In this document: positions 1-8,285 of the stretch, piece by piece | Layout: every line of letters begins with the position of its first letter | How positions within the stretch are numbered: the stretch's first letter is position 1 | NCBI GenBank assembly: GCA_030041075.1 | Contig: JASHOP010000072.1 | Location: 1-32,889 of the forward strand | From: Thermoplasmata archaeon | GTDB lineage: Archaea; Thermoplasmatota; Thermoplasmata; Lutacidiplasmatales; UBA184 | Length of the DNA: 32,889 bases | Direction: 5' to 3' | The notes under the pieces: model-generated | The model's database searches: none | What the model saw: only the letters and a program-made list of their open reading frames with translations | Told to the model about the DNA's origin: nothing | Made by a program: the position numbers and the translations under genes

Positions 1-2
1 AC

Positions 3-194
3 GACCTGACCTACCGACAAATCCGTCGAGGGACGTTCCGCAGCGAGCGGGAGTTGATCGCCATGCTGAAGCTCTACATCGAGCGGTACAACGAGGTCCC
101 TCGCCCGTTCCAGTGGCGGGCGACCGCCGACGAGATCCTCGTCAAGGTTACCCGGAACCGGATAAGCTTAGGTCTGGCTGGTACGGCACACTAG
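3..194 (+). mobile_element. IS630-family transposase, C-terminal fragment (truncated by window start), running to the right end of the IS at about 191
   Basis: Frame from nt 3: DLTYRQIRRGTFRSERELIAMLKLYIERYNEVPRPFQWRATADEILVKVTRNRISLGLAGTAH*. The 'IERYNE.PRPFQW.ATADEIL' block is typical of IS630 C-termini. The right-end sequence matches the inverted left end at 32696. Confidence 0.85.
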
Positions 195-601
195 GCCCGG
201 GGGGCTCTCGAGACGTCGCGCGTCCGGGGGTCGTGGGTTCCGCGCTCGGGGGCCTCCCGGGTCACCGGCAGCTCCGTCCAAGGGAGCTCGGACCGACGAG
301 TCGCGCGGCAGCTACCGATGAGCCGCAGGGCGGGCGGGACCGGCGACGCGGGGCGGACCGGGCAAGGTCGGCCCCATGCGAGGGCGCTCGCACCGTGGTG
401 CCCCGTCGTCGGACGCCCTGCCGGACCGGTGGTCGGCAGCGCGTCGGAGGCGACGGGGCGGCGGATCCGAACCGATCGCCGAGGAGGTCAACGATCCGCG
501 CGGGGACTCCGGCGCGGCGCAGCGATCCCCCGCAAGTTATCTTCCCTCCCCCGATCCCCCGTTGCCGGCCGGCTCCGGGGCTGGCATCCTCGGCATCACC
601 T

Positions 602-1426
602 ATGAGCCTCGCTCGCGTGCCGCATGGGAGCCTCTTCTACGAGCGGTCGGAGACCCCCGGGGACCCGGCAGCCCTCGTGCACGGTTCGTGGACCGACCAT
701 CATGGCTGGGATCTCGTGGTGCCCGGGCTCGCACGGAGTCTCGACATCCTCGTGTACGATCGACGAGGCCATGGGCTGAGCTCGGGGGAACCTAGGAGCC
801 ACCCGGTGCTCGACGACGTCGGCGACCTTGCCGATCTTCTCGAGGCGACGGACGTCCACCCGGTCCACCTGGTCGCGGATGCGTACGGCGGGACGGTCGC
901 CCTGCGGTTGGCGATCGAGCGCCCGGAGCTCGTGCGCAGCCTCGCGCTCAACGAACCGACCTGCCTCGGCCTCCTCGACGATCCCGACGGCGGTTCCGAG
1001 GCCCCGCGGGTCGCGCGCGCGATCCGGACGCTGGCCGCGCGCGCCGGCGGCGACGGGTCTGGCTGGGCGACCGGGATCGTCGGGTTGCTCTCCGGGGCGG
1101 GCTCCGAGGGGCGCCGGCTCTCCCCGGCCGTTCGCTCCCGCGTCCTCGAAGACCATGGGAGCGGGCTCGCCGAGTTCGACGACCCGGACTCCGCCCGAGT
1201 CGACCTCGAGGCGGTCCGAGGCATCGAGATACCCGTGCTCCTCACCGTCGGCGAGGCGAGCGCGCCGTTCCTTCACCGCATCAGCGAGCGCCTGGCGCGC
1301 ACGCTGCCGAACGCCTCCCTCGTCACGTTGCCCGGGGCCGGTCCGTTCCCCCAGCTCACCCATCCGGACCTTCTCGTCGGGGTGCTGGGATCGTTCCTGC
1401 TCGAGCGGAACGTGCCGACGACCTGA
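602..1426 (+). CDS. alpha/beta hydrolase
   Basis: ATG at 602, in frame with the 113..1426 ORF. MSLARVPHGSLFYERSE...LVHGSWTDHHGW...VYDRRGHGLSS...LVADAYGGTVALRLA...; oxyanion HG and YDRRGHG motifs. The ORF portion upstream of 602 is low-complexity and unlikely to be coding. Confidence 0.8.
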   Translation: MSLARVPHGSLFYERSETPGDPAALVHGSWTDHHGWDLVVPGLARSLDILVYDRRGHGLSSGEPRSHPVLDDVGDLADLLEATDVHPVHLVADAYGGTVALRLAIERPELVRSLALNEPTCLGLLDDPDGGSEAPRVARAIRTLAARAGGDGSGWATGIVGLLSGAGSEGRRLSPAVRSRVLEDHGSGLAEFDDPDSARVDLEAVRGIEIPVLLTVGEASAPFLHRISERLARTLPNASLVTLPGAGPFPQLTHPDLLVGVLGSFLLERNVPTT

Positions 1427-1445
1427 TCCCCGCGCGTTCCCGGGG

Positions 1446-1808
1446 TCACGGTCCCGGCGGGCGGGGCCGGGCGGGCGGTCCGCCGAGAGCGAAGGTCCGG
1501 ATCGCCGCGAGGTCGCGGGCATCCAGGCCGTAACCCGATCGGCCGTCGCGTCGGAGCCCCGGACGGCCGTCCCGGAAGACGATGACCGTCGGGACCACCC
1601 GGATCCGGAACCGGTCCCAGAGCGGGCCGTCCTCATCGGTGAGGTCGGCGACGAGCACGGAGAGGCCGTCGCGCGACGCGAGCCGAGCGAGCTCCGGCTC
1701 GAACGCGCGGCAGAACGGGCACCACCCGGCGAGGAACGCGACGACCCACGTTCCTCGGCGAGAGAGCTGGGTCCCATCGAATGCCTGGTCGTCGATCCGC
1801 TCGGTCAA
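1446..1808 (-). CDS. thioredoxin-like protein (WCPFC active site)
   Basis: ...RRGTWVVAFLAGWCPFCRAFEPELARLASRDGLSVLVADLTDEDGPLWDRFRIRVVPTVIVFRDGRPG...; Trx fold with CPFC and cis-Pro (VVPT). TTG start at 1808 chosen because a TATA-like element (1837-1844) lies at leaderless distance; the track ORF extends to 1940. Confidence 0.75.
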   Translation of the reverse strand: MTERIDDQAFDGTQLSRRGTWVVAFLAGWCPFCRAFEPELARLASRDGLSVLVADLTDEDGPLWDRFRIRVVPTVIVFRDGRPGLRRDGRSGYGLDARDLAAIRTFALGGPPARPRPPGP

Positions 1809-2049
1809 ACTGGCCGGCGCCCGGAGGCGTTGCCGGAGATTACTCCTGCGGGACCACACCCGCCGGCCGAACGACCACGGCTCCCCACCCGGATCGAGGA
1901 CCGTACCGAGCGCGCCTACCGGGCGCGGGACCCCGGGCACGGGGCTCCCGACGGTGGCGCCGCGGGCCGGCGCTGGGGTCCGAACGTCGGCTCGGTCGGG
2001 GGAGCGACATCATGAACTCGGGCACGCTGCGTCGCCGCCGGCGTTCGCG

Positions 2050-3132
2050 ATGTCGTTCCGAGTCCCCCTCGAGTCGCGCTCCGATACGATCTTCCCGCAT
2101 CCCCTGAAGGGCCGGATCGAGACGCACCGGTTCACGAGCCGGGTCCTCGAGGGCAACCCCTGGGGCGACCCCGTCGAGCGCGAGCTGCCCGTCTACCTGC
2201 CCCCGTCCGGCACTACGGATGGCCGTCCCCTGCTCGTCCTTCTCTCCGGCTACGCGGGGGCGGGGTGGTACCATGTGCAGCGACCCCGCTACATGACCGA
2301 CTCGATCGTCGGCCGGCTCGACCGGATGATCCGGTCCGGGCACGCCGCGGAGGCGGTCCTCGTCGCGCCGGATTGCCTCACCACCCTGGGGGGCAGCCAG
2401 TACCTCAACTCCTCGGCGACGGGACGGTACGAGGATTACGTCGTGCGCGAGGTGGTCCCGTTCGTCCGCGAGCGCTACGGCACCGGACCGTGCGCCGTGA
2501 TGGGCACCTCGAGCGGCGGATACGGGGCTCTTTCGCTCGCCCTGCGTCACCCGGACCTGTTCGTCGCGGCGGCCTCGAACGCCGGCGACGCCCTGTTCGA
2601 GTACTGCTACCCGCCCGAGTTTCCCGTGGCGTACCGGGCGATCCGCGCGGCCGGGGGTCCCGAGCCGCTGCTGCGCCGGATCTTCTCGTCGCCGATCAGC
2701 GGCTGGGGGCCGAGCGCACCGCTCGCGAAGACCCTGAGCGTCCTGGCCTACGCGTCGTGCTACTCGCCCCGGGACGACGAGCCGGGACGCTTCGACCTGC
2801 CGTTCGACCTCGACACCGGGTCCGTTCGGGCAGAGGTATGGAAGCGGTGGCTGGCGCTCGACCCCGTCCGCATGGTCGTGACCGAGCCGTACCGGGCGGC
2901 CGCCCGACGCCTCCGCTACCTGTACGTGGACGGGGGGCTCCGGGACGAGTACGCCCTCGACGTGGCCGCTCGCGCGTTCGCGTCGCGGGCGCGCGAGGTG
3001 GGGGCGCGGATCGACCTCGAGGAGTACGACGGGGTCCACGCCGACGGCGGGCCCCGGTACGACGTCCTGGTCCCCCGCCTCCTGGACGCGCTCGGCTTCC
3101 GGCCGACCCGACCCTCTTCGACAAGCGTCTAG
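2050..3132 (+). CDS. putative esterase (esterase D / enterochelin-esterase-like alpha/beta hydrolase)
   Basis: MSFRVPLESRSDTIFPHPLKGRIETHRFTSRVLEGNPWGDPVERELPVYLPP...LVLLSGYAG...VMGTSSGGYGALSLALRHPDLF...; nucleophile elbow GTSSGG. Confidence 0.8.
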   Translation: MSFRVPLESRSDTIFPHPLKGRIETHRFTSRVLEGNPWGDPVERELPVYLPPSGTTDGRPLLVLLSGYAGAGWYHVQRPRYMTDSIVGRLDRMIRSGHAAEAVLVAPDCLTTLGGSQYLNSSATGRYEDYVVREVVPFVRERYGTGPCAVMGTSSGGYGALSLALRHPDLFVAAASNAGDALFEYCYPPEFPVAYRAIRAAGGPEPLLRRIFSSPISGWGPSAPLAKTLSVLAYASCYSPRDDEPGRFDLPFDLDTGSVRAEVWKRWLALDPVRMVVTEPYRAAARRLRYLYVDGGLRDEYALDVAARAFASRAREVGARIDLEEYDGVHADGGPRYDVLVPRLLDALGFRPTRPSSTSV

Positions 3133-3135
3133 TAG

Positions 3136-3330
3136 GTGCTTCCCGTCGCCCGGCGCGGGCTCCCGGAGGGACCGCGATCGGTGATCGAGGACGGCAAGCT
3201 GGTCTGCGACGGCTGCCACGCGGTGATCAGCCGCATCACCCGGGTGCCGGCCGAGGGCTGGCCCCGGCTGCGCAACCTGTGCCCGGCGTGCTTCAAGGAG
3301 CTGTGGAGCCGGTCGATCCCGCCGGCGTGA
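3136..3330 (+). CDS. small zinc-ribbon protein (two CxxC pairs)
   Basis: ...VIEDGKLVCDGCHAVISRITRVPAEGWPRLRNLCPACFKELW...; CxxC...CxxC. Starts 4 nt after the esterase stop; a GTG at 3181 is an alternative start. Confidence 0.6.
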   Translation: MLPVARRGLPEGPRSVIEDGKLVCDGCHAVISRITRVPAEGWPRLRNLCPACFKELWSRSIPPA

Positions 3331-3907
3331 CCGGCGGCGACCGGCGCGCGACCGACTCGGGAGCGTCCGGCCCCTCGAACGGCGCGAGCGCCTCGACGGC
3401 CTCGTCCTCGAACCACGCGAGCACGATGAAGTACCACGTCAGCAGCACCAGGACGAGCGCCTCGGCGGCGTCCACGTCGGTCTCGACCAGCACGGCCCCG
3501 GCGGCGAGCTTGCGGCCTTCCGGAACCGGCTCCACGTGCAGGACCTCGCGGCCCGGGCCCGTCGTGAGGCTCCAGGCGGGCAGGAGCAGCCCTGCCCGCC
3601 GGAGCCGGTACGAGCCCCCTCCGGTGACCTCGAGGAGGTGGTGCCGAAGATGCGGGGTCAGGTGGGCGAGCTCCGCCGTCGCGTCCTTCGGCCGGACCGT
3701 CAGCCGCGGCGAGAGGAACCCCGTCCGCTTGAACGTCCAGGTTCCTTGGGCCGACTCGGCGATCGCGAGCGAGCCGCGGCGGACCGCCCAGCGCAGGGTC
3801 GCCACGGCCGTCGGGCCGGACGAGAGCGTGAACGCGAGCGGCTCGTCCGAGGATCGCAGCCACCGAAGCGCGCTGCGGTCGACCGACGCGAGCGGGGCCA
3901 GCGCCAT
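3293..3907 (-). CDS. hypothetical protein with C-terminal transmembrane helix
   Basis: MALAPLASVDRSALRWLRSSDEPLAFTLSSG...GREVLHVEPVPEGRKLAAGAVLVETDVDAAEALVLVLLTWYFIVLAWFED...; start chosen at the internal ATG (3907). The track start at 3985 adds a low-complexity leader. Confidence 0.65.
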   Translation of the reverse strand: MALAPLASVDRSALRWLRSSDEPLAFTLSSGPTAVATLRWAVRRGSLAIAESAQGTWTFKRTGFLSPRLTVRPKDATAELAHLTPHLRHHLLEVTGGGSYRLRRAGLLLPAWSLTTGPGREVLHVEPVPEGRKLAAGAVLVETDVDAAEALVLVLLTWYFIVLAWFEDEAVEALAPFEGPDAPESVARRSPPVTPAGSTGSTAP

Positions 3908-3989
3908 CGCCGCGGCACCGGGCGGTGCGTTCTTAACGGCGCCCCCCGCGTTCTGACCCGGGGCCGTCGGCACCGTGGCCGGCATCCCG

Positions 3990-4355
3990 CTACCGACCGG
4001 CGAGCAGGTAGACGACGCCCGAGATCAGGATCAGGACCGCCGCGAGGATCCCCAGGACGCCGCTCCCGAACCCGAGGGCGAGCCAGCCGACGAGCGCGAG
4101 CACGATCAGGATCACCCCGGTGACGATCGTCCGCTCGTCGCGCCGAATCCGGCCGGCGGCGGCGAAGAAGCCGACGATCAGGCCCACGATGACGAAGATC
4201 ACGGCCTGGTCGAACGAGCCGTACGCCCGCACGCCGTGGCCGACCGCGAGGTACACCACGCCGCTCAGGAGATCGAGGATCCCCTGGACGATCAGCAGGA
4301 CGGCGCCGAGCAGGCCGAACAGCGAAGCGACGCGATGGTCGGACGTCGTGCTCAT
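3990..4355 (-). CDS. small integral membrane protein (about 4 TM)
   Basis: MSTTSDHRVASLFGLLGAVLLIVQGILDLLSGVVYLAVGHGV...; hydrophobic segments alternating with charged loops. Confidence 0.7.
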   Translation of the reverse strand: MSTTSDHRVASLFGLLGAVLLIVQGILDLLSGVVYLAVGHGVRAYGSFDQAVIFVIVGLIVGFFAAAGRIRRDERTIVTGVILIVLALVGWLALGFGSGVLGILAAVLILISGVVYLLAGR

Positions 4356-4455
4356 GGGACGGTACCGTGCCGGGGTGCCGAGGGTCGGGAAAGCGATTGC
4401 GGGGGGGGCCCGGGGCCCCCCAAGCTCTTTCGGGCCGGGACGATGCGCCGGCCCG

Positions 4456-5157
4456 ATGCCCGGCGAGAAGGGCTCGGCCGCCGCCCGCCGCGAGTTCGAT
4501 CGGGAGGCGGCGGGGTACGACCGGAGGGCCCGCGCGTCGATGCCGGGCTACTCCGAGCTCCACCGGACCCTCGTCCGGGGGATCCCGTACGTCGCGACGC
4601 GGTCGTTCCGGGTCCTCGAGCTCGGCGTCGGCACCGGCGCGCTTTCGTCTCGTATCCTGTCGGAGTTCCCGCACGCCCGGTTGGTGGGGATCGACCTGTC
4701 GCCGCGCATGATCGCCCGGGCCCGCCGGCGGCTCAGGCGGTTCGGCCGGCGCGCCGAGCTCCGGGCCGGCCGGCTCGAGGACTCGTGGGACGGCGAGTTC
4801 GACGTGGTCGTCTCCGCGCTCGCGATCCACCACCTGGCCGACCCGGGGAAGTGGCGACTGTTCCGCCGCGTCCACCGCTCGCTGACCCGGGGCGGGTACT
4901 TCGGCGACGGAGACGACCATCTCCCCGAGGACCCCGTCTTCGACATCCAGTACGCCCGGATCGCCTCGGGGGAACCGACCTCGACCGGACATCGTCGCCC
5001 GTGGCGGAGCCCGCAGGAGGTCTGGCACGAGCACGAGCGCTTCGACCATCCGTGCCCGCTGAGCGCCGAGACGGCCGCCCTCGTGCGGGCAGGGTTCCCG
5101 CACGTCGGCGTTCCGTGGCAGTTCTTCGGACAAGCGGTCGTCTGGGCGTTCAAATGA
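4456..5157 (+). CDS. class I SAM-dependent methyltransferase
   Basis: ATG at 4456 within the 4120..5157 ORF: REFDREAAGYDRRARASMPGYSEL...FRVLELGVGTGALSSRIL...LVGIDLSPRMIARARRRL...FDVVVSALAIHHLADPGKWRLFRRVHRSLTRGGYFGDGD. Confidence 0.85.
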   Translation: MPGEKGSAAARREFDREAAGYDRRARASMPGYSELHRTLVRGIPYVATRSFRVLELGVGTGALSSRILSEFPHARLVGIDLSPRMIARARRRLRRFGRRAELRAGRLEDSWDGEFDVVVSALAIHHLADPGKWRLFRRVHRSLTRGGYFGDGDDHLPEDPVFDIQYARIASGEPTSTGHRRPWRSPQEVWHEHERFDHPCPLSAETAALVRAGFPHVGVPWQFFGQAVVWAFK

Positions 5158-5203
5158 GCCCCGGCCGGATTGGAGCCCGGCCGGCGGCCCGCTGAGGGGG
5201 GCG

Positions 5204-5452
5204 ATGCTTCGGGAGACGACGTTCGCGGTCGGGGGCGGCCTGACGATCGGGCTCGGCGTCGCGCTCCTGGCGGGCCTCTACGCGGCCGGCGCCGGCCTCG
5301 TCTACTTCGAGGCCTGGCTCGCCGGGGGGATCGCGATCGGGCTCGGAGCGTTCTTCGTCCACGTCGGGCGGGACGAGGGCCGGGTCCGCCGGGAGGAGCT
5401 TCGCGCCCTCGATCCGGGGGCGGACCCGCCGCTCCCGCCTCCCTCGCGATGA
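5204..5452 (+). CDS. small two-TM membrane protein
   Basis: MLRETTFAVGGGLTIGLGVALLAGLYAAGAGLVYFEAWLAGGIAIGLGAFFVHVGRDEGR... Confidence 0.5.
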   Translation: MLRETTFAVGGGLTIGLGVALLAGLYAAGAGLVYFEAWLAGGIAIGLGAFFVHVGRDEGRVRREELRALDPGADPPLPPPSR

Positions 5453-5505
5453 CGCCGCGGGCCCGCGGCAAAGTTTTTCTTCGGGGCCGTGCGTCCGAAG
5501 GTCGT

Positions 5506-5615
5506 GGCCGGGATGGGGTAGCTTGGTTATCCTGGGGGACTGTGGATCCCTCGACCCGGGTTCAAATCGACGGGGGGAGCACCCCCTCGTCGGGAGAGTC
5601 TCGGTCCCGGCCCCA
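5506..5615 (+). tRNA. tRNA-His (anticodon GTG at 5542-5544), CCA encoded, interrupted by a ~32-nt intron in the T-arm (about 5568-5599, +/-1 nt)
   Basis: 7-bp acceptor GCCGGGA(5507-5513)/TCCCGGC(5605-5611), G-1 at 5506 and discriminator C73 at 5612 (His identity), CCA 5613-5615. Anticodon arm GGGGA-CTGTGGA-TCCCT. T-stem CCGGG(5556-5560)/CTCGG(5600-5604) with TTCAAAT. The insert contains a strong hairpin CGACGGGGGG..CCCCCTCGTCG. Confidence 0.85.
5568..5599 (+). other. putative tRNA intron (32 nt) within the T-loop/T-stem 3' side
   Basis: Removing these 32 nt restores a complete T-arm and acceptor stem. Boundaries are ambiguous by 1 nt on each side because TC is repeated at both junctions. Confidence 0.75.
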
Positions 5616-5618
5616 TCG

Positions 5619-6485
5619 TTACCGGGTTGAGGGGCGACGCGCGCGACCGGTCCGGCGCGGCTCCGGGCGCCGCGCAAGGCGCTCGAGGACCTCGGGAAGC
5701 TCGCCGAGGCGGTAGTCGGCCCACGCCGCCCCCCACCGCTTGAGGTCGTTGGGGGTCAGCGCCCAGCCGCTGAACCGGCTCGCCCGACCGATCGGAACGA
5801 CCCCCGGGGCGTCGCGCGCCGCCTCCATGTCGAACCGGGAGTCCCCGACGAGGAACATCCGGGCGCCCGGGTAGCGTCGACGATACTCCGCGAGGTGCTC
5901 CCGCTTCGTCCCGTCGGCGGAGCCGAGGACGTCCTCGAACCAGTAGCGCAGGCCCTCCCGCTCGAGGATCAGCTCCGCCATCTCGGTCTCCGCGCCGGTC
6001 GTCACCGAAAGCGTCCATCGGTCCGCGGCCAGCCGCTTGAGGAGCTTCGGGACGTCGGGGAACGGTTCCGCCCGGGCGTACGCCTCGGCGACCTTCCGTT
6101 GATGGAACGACCGGGCGGTCGCGGCCCGCAGGGCGGCGGGGGCGTCGGGGTAGAGCTGGGCGAGCTGGGCTTCGAACGGCATGCCGGTCGTCGCGAGATA
6201 GTGGATGCGGGCCTCGTCGGCCGCCGTCCCGAACGCGCCGTGCATGACGTCCGCCGCGACGGCGCTGATCAGGGCGAGGTCGTCGAGGATCGTCCCGTCG
6301 AGGTCGAACAGCACCACGCCCCGCGCCACGGTCCGCGGTGGCGGAGCCTCCCGGCGCGCCACGACCGGCCGGCTCAGCTCGGCGAACGAGCTGGTCGCCC
6401 GGACGACCGGCAGCGGGACCAGTACCGGGGGTCCGCCGGGACCGGTGGACGGGCCCGAGCTGCCGGGCCCGGTGGCGCGGTGCAT
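5619..6485 (-). CDS. HAD-superfamily hydrolase
   Basis: VVLFDLDGTILDDLALISAVAADVMHGAFG...LSVTTGAETEMAELILEREGL..WFEDVLGSADGTKREHLAEYRRRYPGARMFLVGDSRFDMEAARDA; HAD motifs I-IV. Start at 6485 supported by a TATA-like element (TTAAAT, 6507-6513) 26 nt upstream; track start is 6509. Confidence 0.8.
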   Translation of the reverse strand: MHRATGPGSSGPSTGPGGPPVLVPLPVVRATSSFAELSRPVVARREAPPPRTVARGVVLFDLDGTILDDLALISAVAADVMHGAFGTAADEARIHYLATTGMPFEAQLAQLYPDAPAALRAATARSFHQRKVAEAYARAEPFPDVPKLLKRLAADRWTLSVTTGAETEMAELILEREGLRYWFEDVLGSADGTKREHLAEYRRRYPGARMFLVGDSRFDMEAARDAPGVVPIGRASRFSGWALTPNDLKRWGAAWADYRLGELPEVLERLARRPEPRRTGRARRPSTR

Positions 6486-6572
6486 CCGGGGGCCGAGCCC
6501 TTCCCCCATTTAAGCCCCCGCGCCTCGCCGGGTCCGGGGGCGTCCTACCGATTCCCCCGGGGCAGGGCGGCG

Positions 6573-7961
6573 ATGGTCCATCCGAGCCGGGCGATCCGGG
6601 GCAGCGCGAGCCGCCTCCTCGCCGGCCGCCGGATCCTGGTCGGGGTCTCGGGGTCGATCGCCGCGGTCGAGGTTCCGAAGATCGTCCGGGAGCTGATCCG
6701 TCATGGCGCCGAGGTCCGCGCTGTGATGTCGTCCGAGGCTACGCGGATCGTCTCTCCCGAGGCGATCGAGTTCGCGACGGGGCACCCCGCCGTCGTTCAG
6801 CTATCGGGCGGGGTCGAGCACGTCGCCCTCCTCGGACCGGGGGAGGGCCAGGCCGACCTGTACCTGGTCGCGCCGGCGACGGCGAACACGATCGCGAAGA
6901 TCGCGCACGGTATCGACGACACCCCCGTGACCTCCTGCGCCTCCGTCGCGCTCGGGGCCGCCGTACCGATCCTCCTCGCTCCCGCGATGCACTCGATGAT
7001 GGGCCAGAACCCCGCGGTCGTCGAGAGCGTCGGGAAGCTGCGGGCATGGGGCGCCACGATCGTCTTCGGCCCCACGGCGGAAGGGGAGGCGAAGATCGCC
7101 TCGCCCGAGGAGATCGCGGCCGCGGTCCTTCATCGTCTCGCCCCCGGTCCGTGGCAAGGGGCGCGCGTCACCGTCGTCGGGGGCGCTTCCCGCGAACCGA
7201 TCGACGCCGTCCGATCCGTGACGAACCAGAGCTCGGGGGCGACCGCCGTGGCCCTCGCGGTGCAGGCGTACTATCGGGGGGCCGAAGTCGAGCTGTGGGC
7301 CGGCGCCCTCGAGGTGCCGGTGCCGAGCTGGATTCCCGTCCGCCGCTGGGGCGCGGTCGCCGACCTGTTGACCCTCGCGCGCGGGCGGCGCGCGGAGCTC
7401 GAGCGCTCGGCGGCCGTCCTCGTGCCGGCGGCGCTGTCCGACTTCGTCCTGACGCCGCGCGCCGGGAAGATCGCATCCCGCGGCACGCCCCGGCTCGCGC
7501 TCACGCTGGTTCGCGCGCCGAGGGTCCTGCCGGAGCTCCGTCGCCTCGCGCCCGCGCCGACCCGTCTGGTCGCGTTCAAGCTCCTCGCGGGCGCGGGACC
7601 CGAGGCGCTGGAGCGCGCGGGGCGGGAGCTGGCCGACGAGACCGGGGCGGACTGGGTCGTCGCGAACGACGTCGGGACCGTCGGGTCGGCGGAGGCGAAC
7701 GTCCTGGTCCTCCCGCGGGGCGAGGCCCGGCGCTGGATCCGGGGTCCGAAAGGCGAGGTCGCGGGCAAGATCCTGGACGACCTGGGCCGGGAACTCGCGA
7801 ACCTCCGACCGGTCCCCACGCGCCCCGGTCCCCGGGGGGCCCGGGGCCGGTCCGCGCGACCTAGGCCGGTTCGCGGCGGGCGTCCCCTACGGTCCGCCGG
7901 GCCGGCTTCGCCGCGGACGCCATCGAAGCCGGCCCGCAGGCCGGGCCGTAGCTCTGCATAG
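6573..7961 (+). CDS. coaBC: bifunctional phosphopantothenoylcysteine decarboxylase / phosphopantothenate--cysteine ligase
   Basis: ILVGVSGSIAAVEVPKIVRELIRHGAEVRAVMSSEATRIVSPEAIEFATG...YLVAPATANTIAKIAHGIDDTPVTSCA...PAMHSMM...VTVVGGASREPIDAVRSVTNQSSGATAVALA...LVAFKLLAG...WVVANDVG. Confidence 0.92.
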   Translation: MVHPSRAIRGSASRLLAGRRILVGVSGSIAAVEVPKIVRELIRHGAEVRAVMSSEATRIVSPEAIEFATGHPAVVQLSGGVEHVALLGPGEGQADLYLVAPATANTIAKIAHGIDDTPVTSCASVALGAAVPILLAPAMHSMMGQNPAVVESVGKLRAWGATIVFGPTAEGEAKIASPEEIAAAVLHRLAPGPWQGARVTVVGGASREPIDAVRSVTNQSSGATAVALAVQAYYRGAEVELWAGALEVPVPSWIPVRRWGAVADLLTLARGRRAELERSAAVLVPAALSDFVLTPRAGKIASRGTPRLALTLVRAPRVLPELRRLAPAPTRLVAFKLLAGAGPEALERAGRELADETGADWVVANDVGTVGSAEANVLVLPRGEARRWIRGPKGEVAGKILDDLGRELANLRPVPTRPGPRGARGRSARPRPVRGGRPLRSAGPASPRTPSKPARRPGRSSA

Positions 7962-8230
7962 TCGAGACTCCTCGCGACACGCGCCGGTCGGCGCGGGGCG
8001 GACCCGGCGCCCGGCGAAGCGGAGCCTAGGTCCGATCGCAACCGAGAACGCCCGAACGGCCGGGTACGCGGGACCGCCGGAACGTTCCGCGATCCACTCG
8101 ACGACCGAGGGCCGGCGGCCCGCCGGGTCGCGCTGCTCCCGTCCCCACGTCCCCGGGTTCCCGCTCGGTGCCCAAGGCTCGGCGCCGGCGTCGGGGCCGC
8201 CAAGCTCGACCCTGCGGGGCGCCCCCGAGA

Positions 8231-8241
8231 AGAATTAATTA
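8231..8241 (+). promoter_or_regulatory. TATA-like (box A) element upstream of the PstS-like gene
   Basis: AGAATTAATTA in an otherwise GC-rich intergenic region, about 45 nt before the ATG at 8286. Confidence 0.45.
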
Positions 8242-8285
8242 GGGGCGCTCGCGCGTACTATTCGCCGGGGGGCCGGACCGGCGAG

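Noticed and set aside
195-600. ~400-nt region after the IS630 end considered as a coding extension of the hydrolase or an ncRNA
   Set aside because: The 113..1426 frame here is Arg/Pro/Gly low-complexity and starts inside the transposase; no RNA motifs recognised.
1840-3219. 459-aa minus-strand ORF opposite the esterase
   Set aside because: Shadow of the esterase coding frame, with no domain signal.
7862-8230. GC-rich region after coaBC considered as a structured ncRNA (SRP RNA or RNase P RNA)
   Set aside because: No conserved SRP helix 8 or RNase P P4 motifs found by eye; a covariance-model search would be needed to reopen this.
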